Position numbers and translations under genes: made by a program. 59,871 nt of DNA from Clostridiales bacterium (GTDB lineage Bacteria; Bacillota; Clostridia; Lachnospirales; Lachnospiraceae): positions 1 to 59,871 of the forward strand of contig JAMPHY010000018.1 in the NCBI GenBank assembly GCA_023663185.1, written 5' to 3'. How positions within the stretch are numbered: position 1 is the first letter of the stretch; each line of letters starts with the position of its first letter. Under the pieces are notes generated by a model that had not been told where the DNA came from, searched no databases, and worked only from the letters and a program-made list of their open reading frames with translations. Of this stretch, positions 26,364 through 36,536 are shown one piece after another.

Positions 26364-26390
26364 TTAGCACTCAACATAAATGAGTGCTAA
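26364..26390 (+). promoter_or_regulatory. CIRCE operator (HrcA binding site)
   Basis: TTAGCACTC (26364-26372), a 9-base spacer and GAGTGCTAA (26382-26390): an exact consensus CIRCE. It lies at and just after the expected transcription start, so HrcA represses groESL until heat or misfolded protein draws away GroEL-dependent HrcA activity. hrcA itself is not in the window. Confidence 0.97.
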
Positions 26391-26471
26391 CAAATAGATA
26401 AAATAGCAGTCGTTATGAATAAAGCGCGGCTGTAAAAGGAAAAGATTTATTATATTCAAGGAGGCAGAGAT

Positions 26472-26759
26472 ATGAAATTAGTACCATTGGGCGACAGAGT
26501 AGTATTGAAACAGTTAGAGGCTGAAGAAACAACCAAATCCGGCATCGTTCTTCCCGGACAGAGTAAAGAAAAACCGCAGCAGGCGGAAGTTATTGCAGTA
26601 GGACCAGGCGGCGTTGTAGACGGTAAAGAAGTTAAAATGGAAGTAAAGGTTGGAGAAGAGGTTATCTATTCCAAATACGCAGGAACAGAAGTAAAGCTCG
26701 GCGACGACGAGTATATTATCGTAAGACAGAGCGATATTCTGGCAATTCTTTCAAAATAG
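26472..26759 (+). CDS. groES: Co-chaperonin GroES
   Basis: A 95-residue co-chaperonin of normal length: start LVPLGDRVVLKQ, mobile loop EETTKSGIVLPGQSKEKPQ, and the closing strand GDDEYIIVRQSDILAIL. The heptameric ring caps GroEL and drives cytosolic protein folding. AAGGAGGC precedes the ATG at 26472. Controlled by the CIRCE site upstream and followed by groEL after 59 bp. Confidence 0.98.
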   Translation: MKLVPLGDRVVLKQLEAEETTKSGIVLPGQSKEKPQQAEVIAVGPGGVVDGKEVKMEVKVGEEVIYSKYAGTEVKLGDDEYIIVRQSDILAILSK

Positions 26760-26815
26760 CAGATGTTATTGATTAGGTTAAATTAAAAGTTAAATGTAGA
26801 TTTAGGAGGCAATGA

Positions 26816-28444
<1,629 letters not shown>

Positions 28445-28466
28445 GACGTTCATTAAAATTATTGAT

Positions 28467-28498
28467 TAAAAGGCATGGGGTTGACCTGTGCCTTTTTT
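28467..28498 (+). terminator. Terminator of groESL
   Basis: AAAAGGCA and TGCCTTTTTT form a stem around TGGGGTTGACCTG, itself partly paired, ending in a T-tract. Confidence 0.8.
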
Positions 28499-28538
28499 GC
28501 TGGATTTTTTTCTTTTTTGCTGGTTTTGTTAAAATATT

Positions 28539-28598
28539 TTGACTTACATAACTTTTGATATTATAATACATTGTAAATGTTATAATACATTGTGAATG
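28539..28598 (+). promoter_or_regulatory. relA promoter with a tandemly duplicated -10 segment
   Basis: TTGACT (28539-28544), a 17-base spacer and TATAAT (28562-28567) give a near-consensus promoter. The 19-bp unit TTATAATACATTGTAAATG (28561-28579) is repeated immediately with one change (28580-28598), creating a second TATAAT at 28581-28586. A third, diverged ATTATAATGCA follows. Start would be near 28574, leaving a leader of about 120 bases. Confidence 0.7.
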
Positions 28599-28692
28599 TG
28601 AACATTATAATGCACAGTAAAGTAATATAACATATTATAAAGTGGGATAATAAATTAGTAATAGGCGAAGATAAAGCGGCTGGGAGAAGAGA

Positions 28693-31005
28693 ATGGCGGA
28701 AGAAGAAAAAAGAGAAGTTGTTATTGATGATGGAAGAATTGAATCGATTGAGGAGTTTCAGTCTCCTGAGACATTATATCAGGAGCTTATTGCGCGTGTG
28801 CGCAAATATCACCCGTCCGACGACATTTCTTTAATCGAAAATGCCTATCATGTCGCTTATGAGGCACATAAAGAGCAGGTTCGCAAATCAGGCGAGCCCT
28901 ATATTATCCACCCGCTATGTGTGGCTATTATTCTGGCGGATTTGGAACTTGATAAAGAAACCGTTATCGCCGGACTGCTCCATGACGTAGTGGAAGATAC
29001 TCCGATAACGGACGAAGAAATTGAAGAGAAATTCGGCGCGGACGTGGCGCTTATAGTAGACGGCGTGACGAAACTGGATAAAATGAGTTTTCATGGAAGC
29101 AATGACGGGGATAAGAACGCCGAAAAATTGGAGCGACAGGCGGAAAACCTTCGTAAGATGTTTCTTGCCATGGCAAAGGATATTCGCGTAATTCTAATTA
29201 AACTTGCCGACAGGCTTCACAATATGCGTACCTTGCAATATAGAAATCCGGAGAAGCAGCAGGAAGTTGCAAGAGAGACTTTGGATATATATTCTCCTAT
29301 TGCGCAGAGACTTGGTATTTCCAAGATAAAGGTAGAGTTAGACGATTTATCGCTTAAGTATCTGGAGCCGGAGGCTTATTATGATTTGGTGGATAAGATT
29401 GCGATTCGTAAAAACGTGCGCGAAAAATATATTCAGACAATAGTGGACGAAGTCAGCGAGCATATTGAACATGCGGGGATTAAGGCGCATATCGACGGAC
29501 GTATCAAACACTTTTTCAGTATATACAAGAAAATGGTAAATCAAAATAAGACTATCGATCAGATATATGATTTGTTTGCGGTCCGGATAATCGTGGATAC
29601 GGTAAAGGACTGTTACGCAGCACTCGGCGTTATACATGAGATGTATAAACCTATCCCCGGACGTTTTAAGGACTATATCGCCATGCCGAAGGCAAATATG
29701 TATCAATCTTTGCATACAACGCTCGTAGGTACAAGCGGACAGCCGTTTGAAATACAGATTCGCACCTATGAAATGCACAAGGCGGCTGAATACGGTATCG
29801 CTGCCCACTGGAAATATAAAGAAGCGTCCGACGGTAAGAAAGTAGAGACGCAGGAAGAAGAGAAGCTTGCATGGTTAAGGCAGATTTTAGAGTGGCAGCA
29901 GACAGAAGAGGATAACAGGGAGTTTATGCAGCTTTTAAAGAGCGATTTGAATCTCTTTTCCGATCAAGTCTATTGTTTCACGCCTACGGGAGATGTTAAG
30001 AACTTACCGGCAGGCAGCACGCCGATTGACTTTGCTTATAGTATCCATAGCGCAGTCGGCAATACGATGATTGGCGCGAGGGTAAACGGTAAACTCGTTA
30101 CCATCGATTATGAGATAAAAAATGGAGACCGTATAGAGATAATGACCTCCCAGAACTCTAAAGGGCCCAGCCGCGATTGGCTGAGTGTGGTAAAAAGCAC
30201 TCAGGCTAAGAATAAAATCAACCAGTGGTTCAAGCACCAGCTTAAAGAGGACAATATCGTAAAAGGCAGGGAACTTCTTCTGAATTACTGTAAGGCGAAA
30301 GGCATTAATACACTGGATATATTGACGCCCAAGTATGAAGAAGCGGTTATGCGCAAATATGGTTTTCAGGATTGGGATTCGGTGCTTGCGGCCGTAGGGC
30401 ATGGCGGTCTGAAAGAAGGACAGATTATAAATCGTATGCAGGAGCTGTATGATGGCGAGCATCAAAAGGTTATGTCCAATGAAGACGTACTGGCTGAAAT
30501 ACAGGAAAATGCGCAATTTAGCAGAATGCGCGATAAGAAGAGTTCAAGCGGTATCACGGTAAAAGGCATTCATGACGTGGCTGTCAGATTTTCCAAGTGC
30601 TGCAGTCCCGTGCCGGGAGACGAGATTGTCGGTTTTGTCACGAGGGGAAGAGGCGTTTCCATTCATAGAACGGACTGTATCAATATCATGAACCTGCCGG
30701 AACTAGACCGCGTAAGGCTGATTGATGCGGAATGGCAAAGCGGCGTTGAGAGCGAAGGCAATGAGAAATATGCCGCGGAGATTACGATTTACGCCAATAA
30801 TAGAAACGGTCTTCTTGCGGATATCTCTAAAGCATTGACGGAGAAAGACATAGACATTCTGGCGCTTAATACCAGAGTAAGCAAAAAGGGAACGGCGACG
30901 ATGGCGGTCAGCTTTGAGATAAAGAGCAGGGACGAACTGGACCGTATTATTGATAAGATACGCACAATCGAGAGTGTGTTGGATATAGAGAGGACGACGA
31001 GTTAA
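28693..31005 (+). CDS. Bifunctional (p)ppGpp synthetase/hydrolase, RelA/SpoT family
   Basis: A 770-residue Rel protein: HD hydrolase domain (about 45-200; SGEPYIIHP, LLHDVVEDT), synthetase domain (about 240-370; GRIKHFFSIYKKM, YDLFAVRI, YQSLHTTLVG), TGS domain (about 420-480; YCFTPTGDVKNLPAGSTPIDFAY cut into strands), a helical and zinc-finger-like region with CCSPVPGD, and a C-terminal ACT domain (about 695-770). Both catalytic domains look intact, as in the single long Rel of Firmicutes, which makes and degrades the stringent alarmone. GGGAG precedes the ATG at 28693. The MBL hydrolase gene follows after 14 bp, a common pairing in Clostridia. Confidence 0.97.
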   Translation: MAEEEKREVVIDDGRIESIEEFQSPETLYQELIARVRKYHPSDDISLIENAYHVAYEAHKEQVRKSGEPYIIHPLCVAIILADLELDKETVIAGLLHDVVEDTPITDEEIEEKFGADVALIVDGVTKLDKMSFHGSNDGDKNAEKLERQAENLRKMFLAMAKDIRVILIKLADRLHNMRTLQYRNPEKQQEVARETLDIYSPIAQRLGISKIKVELDDLSLKYLEPEAYYDLVDKIAIRKNVREKYIQTIVDEVSEHIEHAGIKAHIDGRIKHFFSIYKKMVNQNKTIDQIYDLFAVRIIVDTVKDCYAALGVIHEMYKPIPGRFKDYIAMPKANMYQSLHTTLVGTSGQPFEIQIRTYEMHKAAEYGIAAHWKYKEASDGKKVETQEEEKLAWLRQILEWQQTEEDNREFMQLLKSDLNLFSDQVYCFTPTGDVKNLPAGSTPIDFAYSIHSAVGNTMIGARVNGKLVTIDYEIKNGDRIEIMTSQNSKGPSRDWLSVVKSTQAKNKINQWFKHQLKEDNIVKGRELLLNYCKAKGINTLDILTPKYEEAVMRKYGFQDWDSVLAAVGHGGLKEGQIINRMQELYDGEHQKVMSNEDVLAEIQENAQFSRMRDKKSSSGITVKGIHDVAVRFSKCCSPVPGDEIVGFVTRGRGVSIHRTDCINIMNLPELDRVRLIDAEWQSGVESEGNEKYAAEITIYANNRNGLLADISKALTEKDIDILALNTRVSKKGTATMAVSFEIKSRDELDRIIDKIRTIESVLDIERTTS

Positions 31006-31019
31006 AGGAGTGGGTTAAG

Positions 31020-31649
31020 ATGGCGGATTTAAAGATAGGCAGGCTTATGCTGGGTATATGCCAGACCAACTGTTATTTTGTATATAAGGAAGGGACGAAG
31101 GACGTTATATTTTTCGATCCTGCTGATAAAGGAGATTATATATACGACACTCTTAAGGAAAAAGGTTTTAGCGTAGCGGGAATACTGCTTACGCACGGGC
31201 ATTTCGATCATATCTGGGGAACCAATAAATTAAGGGAGCTTTCCGGCGCGCCTATTTACGCTTATGAGGAAGAAAAGGCGTTATGCGAAGACGCGGTGAC
31301 AAATGTGTCGGAAAATGCAGGAAGAGCGTATACCGTAGTCCCTGATAGATATTTAAAGGACGGCGAAGAGATTACGATTGCGGATATGACATGTAAGCTG
31401 ATTGCGACGCCGGGGCATACCATTGGAAGCTGCTGTTATTATTTTGAAGACGATAAGATTTTGATAAGCGGGGACACTCTGTTTCAGGAGTCGATTGGAA
31501 GAACGGACTTGCCAACAGGAAGCATGAGCGCGCTGGTACGTTCTGTTAAGGAGAGGATTTTCGTGCTGCCGGACGATGTTAAGGTGTATCCAGGACATGG
31601 CGCGAGTACGGATATTGGGCATGAGAAGAATTTTAATCCGTTTTTTTGA
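31020..31649 (+). CDS. Metallo-beta-lactamase-fold hydrolase (glyoxalase II-like)
   Basis: A 209-residue MBL-fold protein with zinc motif THGHFDHIWG (HxHxDH), a later His in TPGHTIGS, bridging Asp in ISGDTLF and final His in YPGHGAST. This set matches hydroxyacylglutathione-hydrolase-like YcbL/GloB-type thioester hydrolases. It overlaps the transcript of the Rel gene (14 bp gap, AAGGAG ribosome site), which is the usual neighbour in Clostridia. The substrate is not known; detoxification of a thiol adduct is one guess. Confidence 0.92.
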   Translation: MADLKIGRLMLGICQTNCYFVYKEGTKDVIFFDPADKGDYIYDTLKEKGFSVAGILLTHGHFDHIWGTNKLRELSGAPIYAYEEEKALCEDAVTNVSENAGRAYTVVPDRYLKDGEEITIADMTCKLIATPGHTIGSCCYYFEDDKILISGDTLFQESIGRTDLPTGSMSALVRSVKERIFVLPDDVKVYPGHGASTDIGHEKNFNPFF

Positions 31650-31663
31650 AGAATTGGGTGGAG

Positions 31664-31815
31664 GCGACATGAACTCATATATATCCACTTGAGGTACGCT
31701 CTCGCTCCGTGTAAAATCGCAGCGGTACTAAGTTCAAAAGCTTAAAAAGCAGCTTTTTCACTAAGTACCGGCGTTTTACAAGGACCTCAAGAGGAAATAT
31801 ATGAGTCCATGTCGC
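31664..31815. repeat. 152-bp imperfect palindrome before the VWA/AAA cassette
   Basis: The left arm from GCGACATG (31664) through CTTGAGGT matches the reverse complement of the right arm ending CATGTCGC (31815) at about 28 of the outer 31 positions. The match continues with gaps through GTGTAAAA.CGC and CGGTAC to a loop rich in A and T with a small inner AAAAGC/GCTTTTT stem. As RNA it would fold into one long hairpin; as DNA it resembles a MITE. It begins 14 bp after the MBL gene and ends 13 bp before the VWA frame opens. Confidence 0.8.
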
Positions 31816-31850
31816 TTAATGGCTGTGAATGATAACAAAAACGAGAATGG
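31799..31850 (+). repeat. Leader repeat, copy 1 (before the VWA gene)
   Basis: ATATGAGTCCATG, then a short variable stretch, GGCTGTGAAT and RRTAACA. The same blocks, same order and near-same spacing recur at 34691-34740, before the LRR gene. The first part coincides with the right arm of the 152-bp palindrome. Confidence 0.7.
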
Positions 31851-33181
31851 GCAAAGGAATGGACAAAACAGTAGTTACAGATAGAGAGATGCGTATATCG
31901 GAGCTTGCTCGTGAGATTATTAAATTGGCGCATGATGGGATTTTGATTAATATGCGTTTTTTGGACGTGGCGTTATCTAAATTGGGGCTGGAAGAACGTT
32001 TGGGAATGGGGGATTTTGCTTATGATGGCAGAACCCTTTATTATGATTCGGTGTTGCTACTTGAAAAATACCGCAATGAGCCGAACTATGCGGTAAGGCT
32101 TTATCTGCATGTGCTGCTGCACTGTATTTTTTACCACGCTTTTCAGGCTGATAAGCTGGAAAGAGAGTATTGGAACCTTGCAACCGACATTGCCGTGGAA
32201 AACACGATTTTGGAGCTTAATCTGCATTTGGCAGCTATGAACTCGGATGCGGTATTAAGAGATAAGCTGGATATTCTTAAGAAGCAGGCGGGCGGTCTTA
32301 GCGCAGAAAAGATATACAGGTATTTCAGAGTCGAGCCGCCGTCTATGAAAGCTATGAAGGAATGGCGCAGTCTGTGTCGTTATGACGAGCATATATATTG
32401 GGATAGGAAGGAAGAACTTGAGCTTTCGGGGGAAGAATGGCGCAAGGTGAGCGAGCGGATTAAGGCAGATTTAAGAAGTTTCTCCAAAGATAAGAATGAA
32501 GCGCAGAGTATGGAAGAAAATCTTAAAGAGGCGGTAAGGGAGAGATATGATTATACAGATTTCCTGAAGCGGTTTATGGTTATGGGCGAGACTGTGCAGG
32601 TGAATGACGACGAGTTCGACTATATTTATTATACTTATGGACTGTCGCATTATGGAAATATGCCGCTGGTGGAGCCGCTTGAATACAAGGACGCTAATAA
32701 AGTCAGGGATTTTGTGATTGCGATTGATACTTCTGCGTCGTGCAGGGGCGAGCTTGTGCGGGCATTTCTTAATAAAACATATCAGATTATTCAGGATAGG
32801 GAAAATTTTTTCAGAAAGATTAATGTGCATATTATACAGTGCGATAATGAAGTGCAAAGCGATATAAAGATAACATGCAGGGAAGATTTTGATAGATTTA
32901 TGAAAAGCGGGAAGTTGCGAGGATTCGGCTCTACCGATTTCAGACCGGTTTTTCAGTATGTTGAGAAGCTTAAGGGCGAGGGCGAGTTCGATAATCTAAA
33001 GGGGCTTATTTATTTTACGGACGGATACGGAATATATCCGGAGCATATGCCGGATTATGATACTGCGTTCGTGTTTTTAAGTGACGATGGGGAAGCGCCG
33101 GCGGTGCCGCCGTGGGCGATAAAGGTTGTGCTGGAAGGGGAACAAATCAATGAATATAAAACAGGCGAAGGAGTATATTAA
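31829..33181 (+). CDS. VWA-like protein with DUF2201-type peptidase-like N-terminus
   Basis: A 450-residue protein. The N-terminal half (about 20-260) resembles the DUF2201 putative metallopeptidase domain, but the zinc motif reads HVLLHCIFYH: the spacing of HxxxH is kept and the Glu of HEXXH is missing. The C-terminal half (about 300-440) is a VWA-like domain with DTSAS as the MIDAS, GSTDF supplying Thr and YFTDG supplying Asp. Such proteins pair with MoxR-type ATPases, and one follows with a 32-bp overlap. The start is uncertain: 31829, 31847 and 31859 are all possible and none has a good ribosome site; the earliest lies inside a repeated leader sequence, which argues for a later one. Confidence 0.82.
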   Translation: MITKTRMGKGMDKTVVTDREMRISELAREIIKLAHDGILINMRFLDVALSKLGLEERLGMGDFAYDGRTLYYDSVLLLEKYRNEPNYAVRLYLHVLLHCIFYHAFQADKLEREYWNLATDIAVENTILELNLHLAAMNSDAVLRDKLDILKKQAGGLSAEKIYRYFRVEPPSMKAMKEWRSLCRYDEHIYWDRKEELELSGEEWRKVSERIKADLRSFSKDKNEAQSMEENLKEAVRERYDYTDFLKRFMVMGETVQVNDDEFDYIYYTYGLSHYGNMPLVEPLEYKDANKVRDFVIAIDTSASCRGELVRAFLNKTYQIIQDRENFFRKINVHIIQCDNEVQSDIKITCREDFDRFMKSGKLRGFGSTDFRPVFQYVEKLKGEGEFDNLKGLIYFTDGYGIYPEHMPDYDTAFVFLSDDGEAPAVPPWAIKVVLEGEQINEYKTGEGVY

Positions 33182-34685
33182 GGACTCAGTGAAGATATAT
33201 TTGAAGAAGGACGAGGACGGGGAGTACAGGATTCCGGTGGTAAGACAGCGTCCTATTTTTCTGCTGGGAGCTCCGGGTATCGGTAAGACGGCGGTTATGG
33301 AGCAGATAGCGCAGGAGCTGGGGATTGCGATTGTCTCATATTCCATGACGCACCATACCAGACAGTCGGCGCTGGGGCTGCCTTTTATTGCGCATAAGGA
33401 ATATGAAGGGATTAGCTATGATGTGTCGGAATATACCATGAGTGAGATTATTGCGTCTATTTATGATGTGATGAGGGAGAGCGGAATCAAGGAGGGAATC
33501 TTGTTTTTGGACGAGATTAACTGCGTATCGGAGACGCTTGCGCCTTCCATGCTGCAATTTTTGCAATATAAGGTGTTCGGGCGGCACAGGGTTCCGGACG
33601 GTTGGGTGATAGTTACGGCGGGCAATCCGCCGGAATATAACAAGTCTGTTAGAGAGTTTGACGTCGTTACGCTGGACAGAATGAAGATTTTAGAAGTCGA
33701 GGCGGATTACGGAGTTTGGAAGGAATATGCGAAGGAGAGAAATCTTCATACGGCAATAGTGAATTATCTGGATATAAAAAAGGAAGACTTTTATTTGGTG
33801 GAGACGACGGTTAAAGGAAAAAGCTATGTGACGGCAAGGGGCTGGGAGGATTTGTCCGTCATGCTGACACTCTATGAAGAGGAAGGGATTAAGGTAGAGG
33901 ATTCTCTTGTCGGACAGTATATCAGAAATGAGCGTGTGGTTAAGGAATTTAGCGCCTATTATGACCTGTATCTGAAATATAGAAAAGACTACAATATTGA
34001 AGATATATTGCGCGGTCAGGTATCAGAGCAGATAAAGGCAAAAGTGGGAAAAGCGGATTTTGACGAAAGGCTCTCGCTTATGGGAATGCTGATTGACTGC
34101 GTGCAGTGCGCAATACGGGAAAATATGGAGAAGCTTGACTATATAAGCAATGTGCTCAATCACTTAAAAGCGGTAAAGAATAGTGTGGAGAGTGGAAAAG
34201 ATAGTACGGAGTGTGGAAAAGCAGTTGACGTATATGCCATGATAGACGCACAGGCAGAAGGCAGAAAGAAAGGTATGGAGTCGCTTTTAAAAGCGGGTTC
34301 TCTTTCCGAACGGGAGAAGCGCAAGCAGCGCAGCGTCATACGCTTTTTGCAGGAATGTGCAAGGAGTCTGCGGCTTGAGGGCATAACGGAAGGCGGGCAA
34401 GCGTTTTCATTCTTAAAGGGGCGTTATGAAACAGAAATGCTCTCTTATAAGCAGGAGACGAAAGAAACAGGAGATATGCTGCATTATCTGTTTGCCTTTG
34501 TGGAGGGCGCGTTTGGGGACGGCAACGAGATGCTTGTGCTGCTTACGGAGTGTACGGTGAATAAGGATAGCGCGAAATTTATTGCCCTCTATGGTTGTGA
34601 GGACTATAAGCGACATAATGAAGAAATGATGATTTCTGAACGACAGGACGTATTGGTGAGGCAGATAGAGGAGTTGGGGCTTTAG
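33150..34685 (+). CDS. MoxR-type AAA+ ATPase paired with the VWA protein
   Basis: A 511-residue ATPase: Walker A GAPGIGKT at 40-47, a conserved SMTHHTRQSALGLPF loop, Walker B ILFLDEIN near 118, sensor VTAGNPPEYN, and a long helical C-terminal half (about 260-511) that I do not recognise. It is an AAA+ ATPase of the MoxR group that works with VWA proteins, as RavA does with ViaA. AAGGGG lies about ten bases before the ATG at 33150, inside the end of the VWA gene, so the two are translationally coupled. Confidence 0.88.
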   Translation: MNIKQAKEYIKDSVKIYLKKDEDGEYRIPVVRQRPIFLLGAPGIGKTAVMEQIAQELGIAIVSYSMTHHTRQSALGLPFIAHKEYEGISYDVSEYTMSEIIASIYDVMRESGIKEGILFLDEINCVSETLAPSMLQFLQYKVFGRHRVPDGWVIVTAGNPPEYNKSVREFDVVTLDRMKILEVEADYGVWKEYAKERNLHTAIVNYLDIKKEDFYLVETTVKGKSYVTARGWEDLSVMLTLYEEEGIKVEDSLVGQYIRNERVVKEFSAYYDLYLKYRKDYNIEDILRGQVSEQIKAKVGKADFDERLSLMGMLIDCVQCAIRENMEKLDYISNVLNHLKAVKNSVESGKDSTECGKAVDVYAMIDAQAEGRKKGMESLLKAGSLSEREKRKQRSVIRFLQECARSLRLEGITEGGQAFSFLKGRYETEMLSYKQETKETGDMLHYLFAFVEGAFGDGNEMLVLLTECTVNKDSAKFIALYGCEDYKRHNEEMMISERQDVLVRQIEELGL

Positions 34686-34690
34686 GAAGC

Positions 34691-34740
34691 ATATGAGTCC
34701 ATGCCGCCGGAGGCTGTGAATAGTAACAGTTAGAATGAGG
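34691..34740 (+). repeat. Leader repeat, copy 2 (before the LRR gene)
   Basis: A second copy of the blocks at 31799-31850: ATATGAGTCCATG, GGCTGTGAAT, AGTAACA. It fills the gap between the AAA gene and the LRR gene and ends at the ribosome site of the latter. Only one arm of the palindrome is present here. Confidence 0.7.
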
Positions 34741-34749
34741 GTATATATA

Positions 34750-35679
34750 ATGAAGGAGTATGAATGGGAAACTGAATACGGCGTTTTAAAGTATAATGTT
34801 CTGGATAATGAAGTTATGGTGACTGAATATAAGGGGAAGGACATATCTTTGATAATACCGGACATACTTGCGGATATGCCGGTGACGATAATCGGTAAAA
34901 AGGCGTTTCTTGGCGCTAAGAGTCTGCGCAGCCTAATATTGTCTGAGAGTCTCATGCAGATACAAGAGTGGGCGTTTGCCTCATGCAGTAATTTGGAGAC
35001 GATTTTTTTGCCATGTAGAAAGATTACGGTGGGGCTTGGTATCTTTAAGGACTGTAACAGCCTGCAGAAAATTATTCCGACTAAGAATGAAGAAGTGGGC
35101 GTTGCGCCTGAAAATGCGGCTGTGTCGGAATGTGTTCCGCGTTTGCTTGCCGCTGCTGTAACAGTGCTGGACGCCTTTTATCTGTTTGATTTATCTGCGG
35201 CTGGAAATGCGGAATGGTTTAAACAGTGGGACGCGCGCATGATGTCGCTTATAGAGCAGGAAGATATGGAAGGCTTCTCCAAAATGCTGTTATGCGGTGA
35301 GGAGGACTACGGTAGCAAGGAGAACAATCTGGATTATTATGTCGAGCAGCGAAAGAGGTTTAAAGTAAGGCTTGCAATGTTAAGGCTTATGTATGACGTC
35401 AGGCTTGATACGGAAATAAGAGCTAAGCTTATTTCTTATCTGCAACTACATAAGAAGGGCGGAGAGTCGGAAGAAACTTGGAAGGTGGTTTTAGAAGAGC
35501 ACGGAGACGAGAAGGAGTATTATCAGTTTTTGTTGGATTTCGACTGTATTGATAGAGATAACTTTGAGGCGGTGCTTTCTGATATGGGAGAAAAGCATAC
35601 AGAAATGAAATCGTTTCTTATGAACTGCTGTGAGCGGTGGGTGGATATGGATAATGTGTTTGCAGGATTGGAATTGTAA
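34750..35679 (+). CDS. Leucine-rich-repeat (BspA-like) protein, third member of the cassette
   Basis: A 309-residue cytosolic protein without signal peptide. The first half (about 1-110) has BspA/LRR_5-type repeats (VTIIGKKAFLGAKSLRSLIL, then IQEWAFASCSNLETIFLP). The second half (about 130-309) is all-helical, acidic and unrecognised. Leucine-rich repeats usually bind partners, so this is a plausible substrate or target selector for the AAA/VWA pair. I chose the ATG at 34750 behind GAGGG; another ATG at 34735 has no ribosome site. It lies 64 bp after the AAA gene. Confidence 0.78.
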   Translation: MKEYEWETEYGVLKYNVLDNEVMVTEYKGKDISLIIPDILADMPVTIIGKKAFLGAKSLRSLILSESLMQIQEWAFASCSNLETIFLPCRKITVGLGIFKDCNSLQKIIPTKNEEVGVAPENAAVSECVPRLLAAAVTVLDAFYLFDLSAAGNAEWFKQWDARMMSLIEQEDMEGFSKMLLCGEEDYGSKENNLDYYVEQRKRFKVRLAMLRLMYDVRLDTEIRAKLISYLQLHKKGGESEETWKVVLEEHGDEKEYYQFLLDFDCIDRDNFEAVLSDMGEKHTEMKSFLMNCCERWVDMDNVFAGLEL

Positions 35680-35752
35680 CGGTTTTTGGAAGAAAGAGCG
35701 CTGTAATATTTAATTGAAAGTTAAATTATGTTTGAAAAAGAGGATTTTTTGG

Positions 35753-35758
35753 TATAAT
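35753..35758 (+). promoter_or_regulatory. Possible -10 upstream of the broken Rpn gene
   Basis: TATAAT with a weak TTTGAA 16 bases upstream (35731-35736). It may be the relic promoter of the Rpn pseudogene. Confidence 0.4.
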
Positions 35759-35822
35759 AAAATCACGGCGGGGCTGAACAATCTTAATAACTATATATTA
35801 TAGGGAAGATGGGCAAACGTCG

Positions 35823-36247
35823 TTGAAAACAGATACAATAACGAAAGATTATGTAAAAGATACAGGAATATTTGCGGATATTTTTATCTATTATATTTAT
35901 GATGGTAGACAGGTTATTCGTCCTGAGCAGCTTATTGAACGGCATACCGCCAAAATAGCGCCGGCGCAGATGTCAGATGATGAAATAATGAAATTTCAGT
36001 CCAGTTTAAGAGAAGTTCTGCTTTTTATCAAATACTCTAAGGATAAGGAAAATCTAAGCAGGGTATTAAGGAGATGCGGGAAGAAGAAAGGCTTATAGGG
36101 AAGCAGGCTGGTAAACAAGAAAGCGAGTTAAATAAGGCTAAAGAAGTATCCAGAAGTTTTTATGAGCTTGGCGTAGATATTGAAAAGATAGCTCAGGGCG
36201 TAGGGTATAATGTAGAGACAGTAAAAGGCTGGATTGATATTGAATAA
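35823..36247 (+). pseudogene. Broken Rpn-family PD-(D/E)XK nuclease/transposase gene
   Basis: The first frame (35823-36098, 91 residues) carries a family-like block, FADIFIYYIYDGRQVIRPEQL, then jumps to a helical KYSKDKENL segment. The family C-terminus, with its YELGVDIEKIAQGVGYNVETVKGWI end, continues in another frame from 36074 to the stop at 36245-36247. The catalytic core is therefore deleted and the tail frameshifted. An intact relative stands 290 bp downstream. Confidence 0.72.
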
Positions 36248-36288
36248 CGGCTGGGGAATATGATTACTTAATGAAAGTTACAGAGAAC

Positions 36289-36317
36289 CGGAATGGCTTA
36301 GACTGTTCCGATTTTTT
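36289..36317 (+). terminator. Terminator after the Rpn pseudogene
   Basis: CGGAA (36289-36293) and TTCCG (36306-36310) followed by ATTTTTT. Confidence 0.6.
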
Positions 36318-36357
36318 ACGTGGGGAGAAATTTTTATATAAAATTTCAGAATTGGTA

Positions 36358-36387
36358 TTGCATTTCTGGACACAAATATGCTATACT
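36358..36387 (+). promoter_or_regulatory. Promoter of the intact Rpn nuclease gene
   Basis: TTGCAT (36358-36363), an 18-base spacer and TATACT (36382-36387). The leader to 36537 is about 145 bases and holds a small GCAGG/CCTGC hairpin (36493-36518) near the ribosome site. Confidence 0.55.
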
Positions 36388-36536
36388 ACGTTTATCAGTT
36401 ATTTTCTATATACAGAGCGGTAAATACTCTGTATTCATGATGGATTCTCTTTTAGAAATCCCATGCTAATAACACGACACAACATAACAGAAGCAGGGGT
36501 TTCAAGTTAGACTCCTGCAAGAAACAGGAGGAAACT

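Noticed and set aside
28561-28598. Iterons of a replication origin
   Set aside because: Two 19-bp units that contain the -10 of a good promoter; no DnaA boxes or replication genes are near.
29347-29872. Minus-strand frames inside the Rel gene
   Set aside because: They lie wholly within a highly conserved coding sequence and show no family features.
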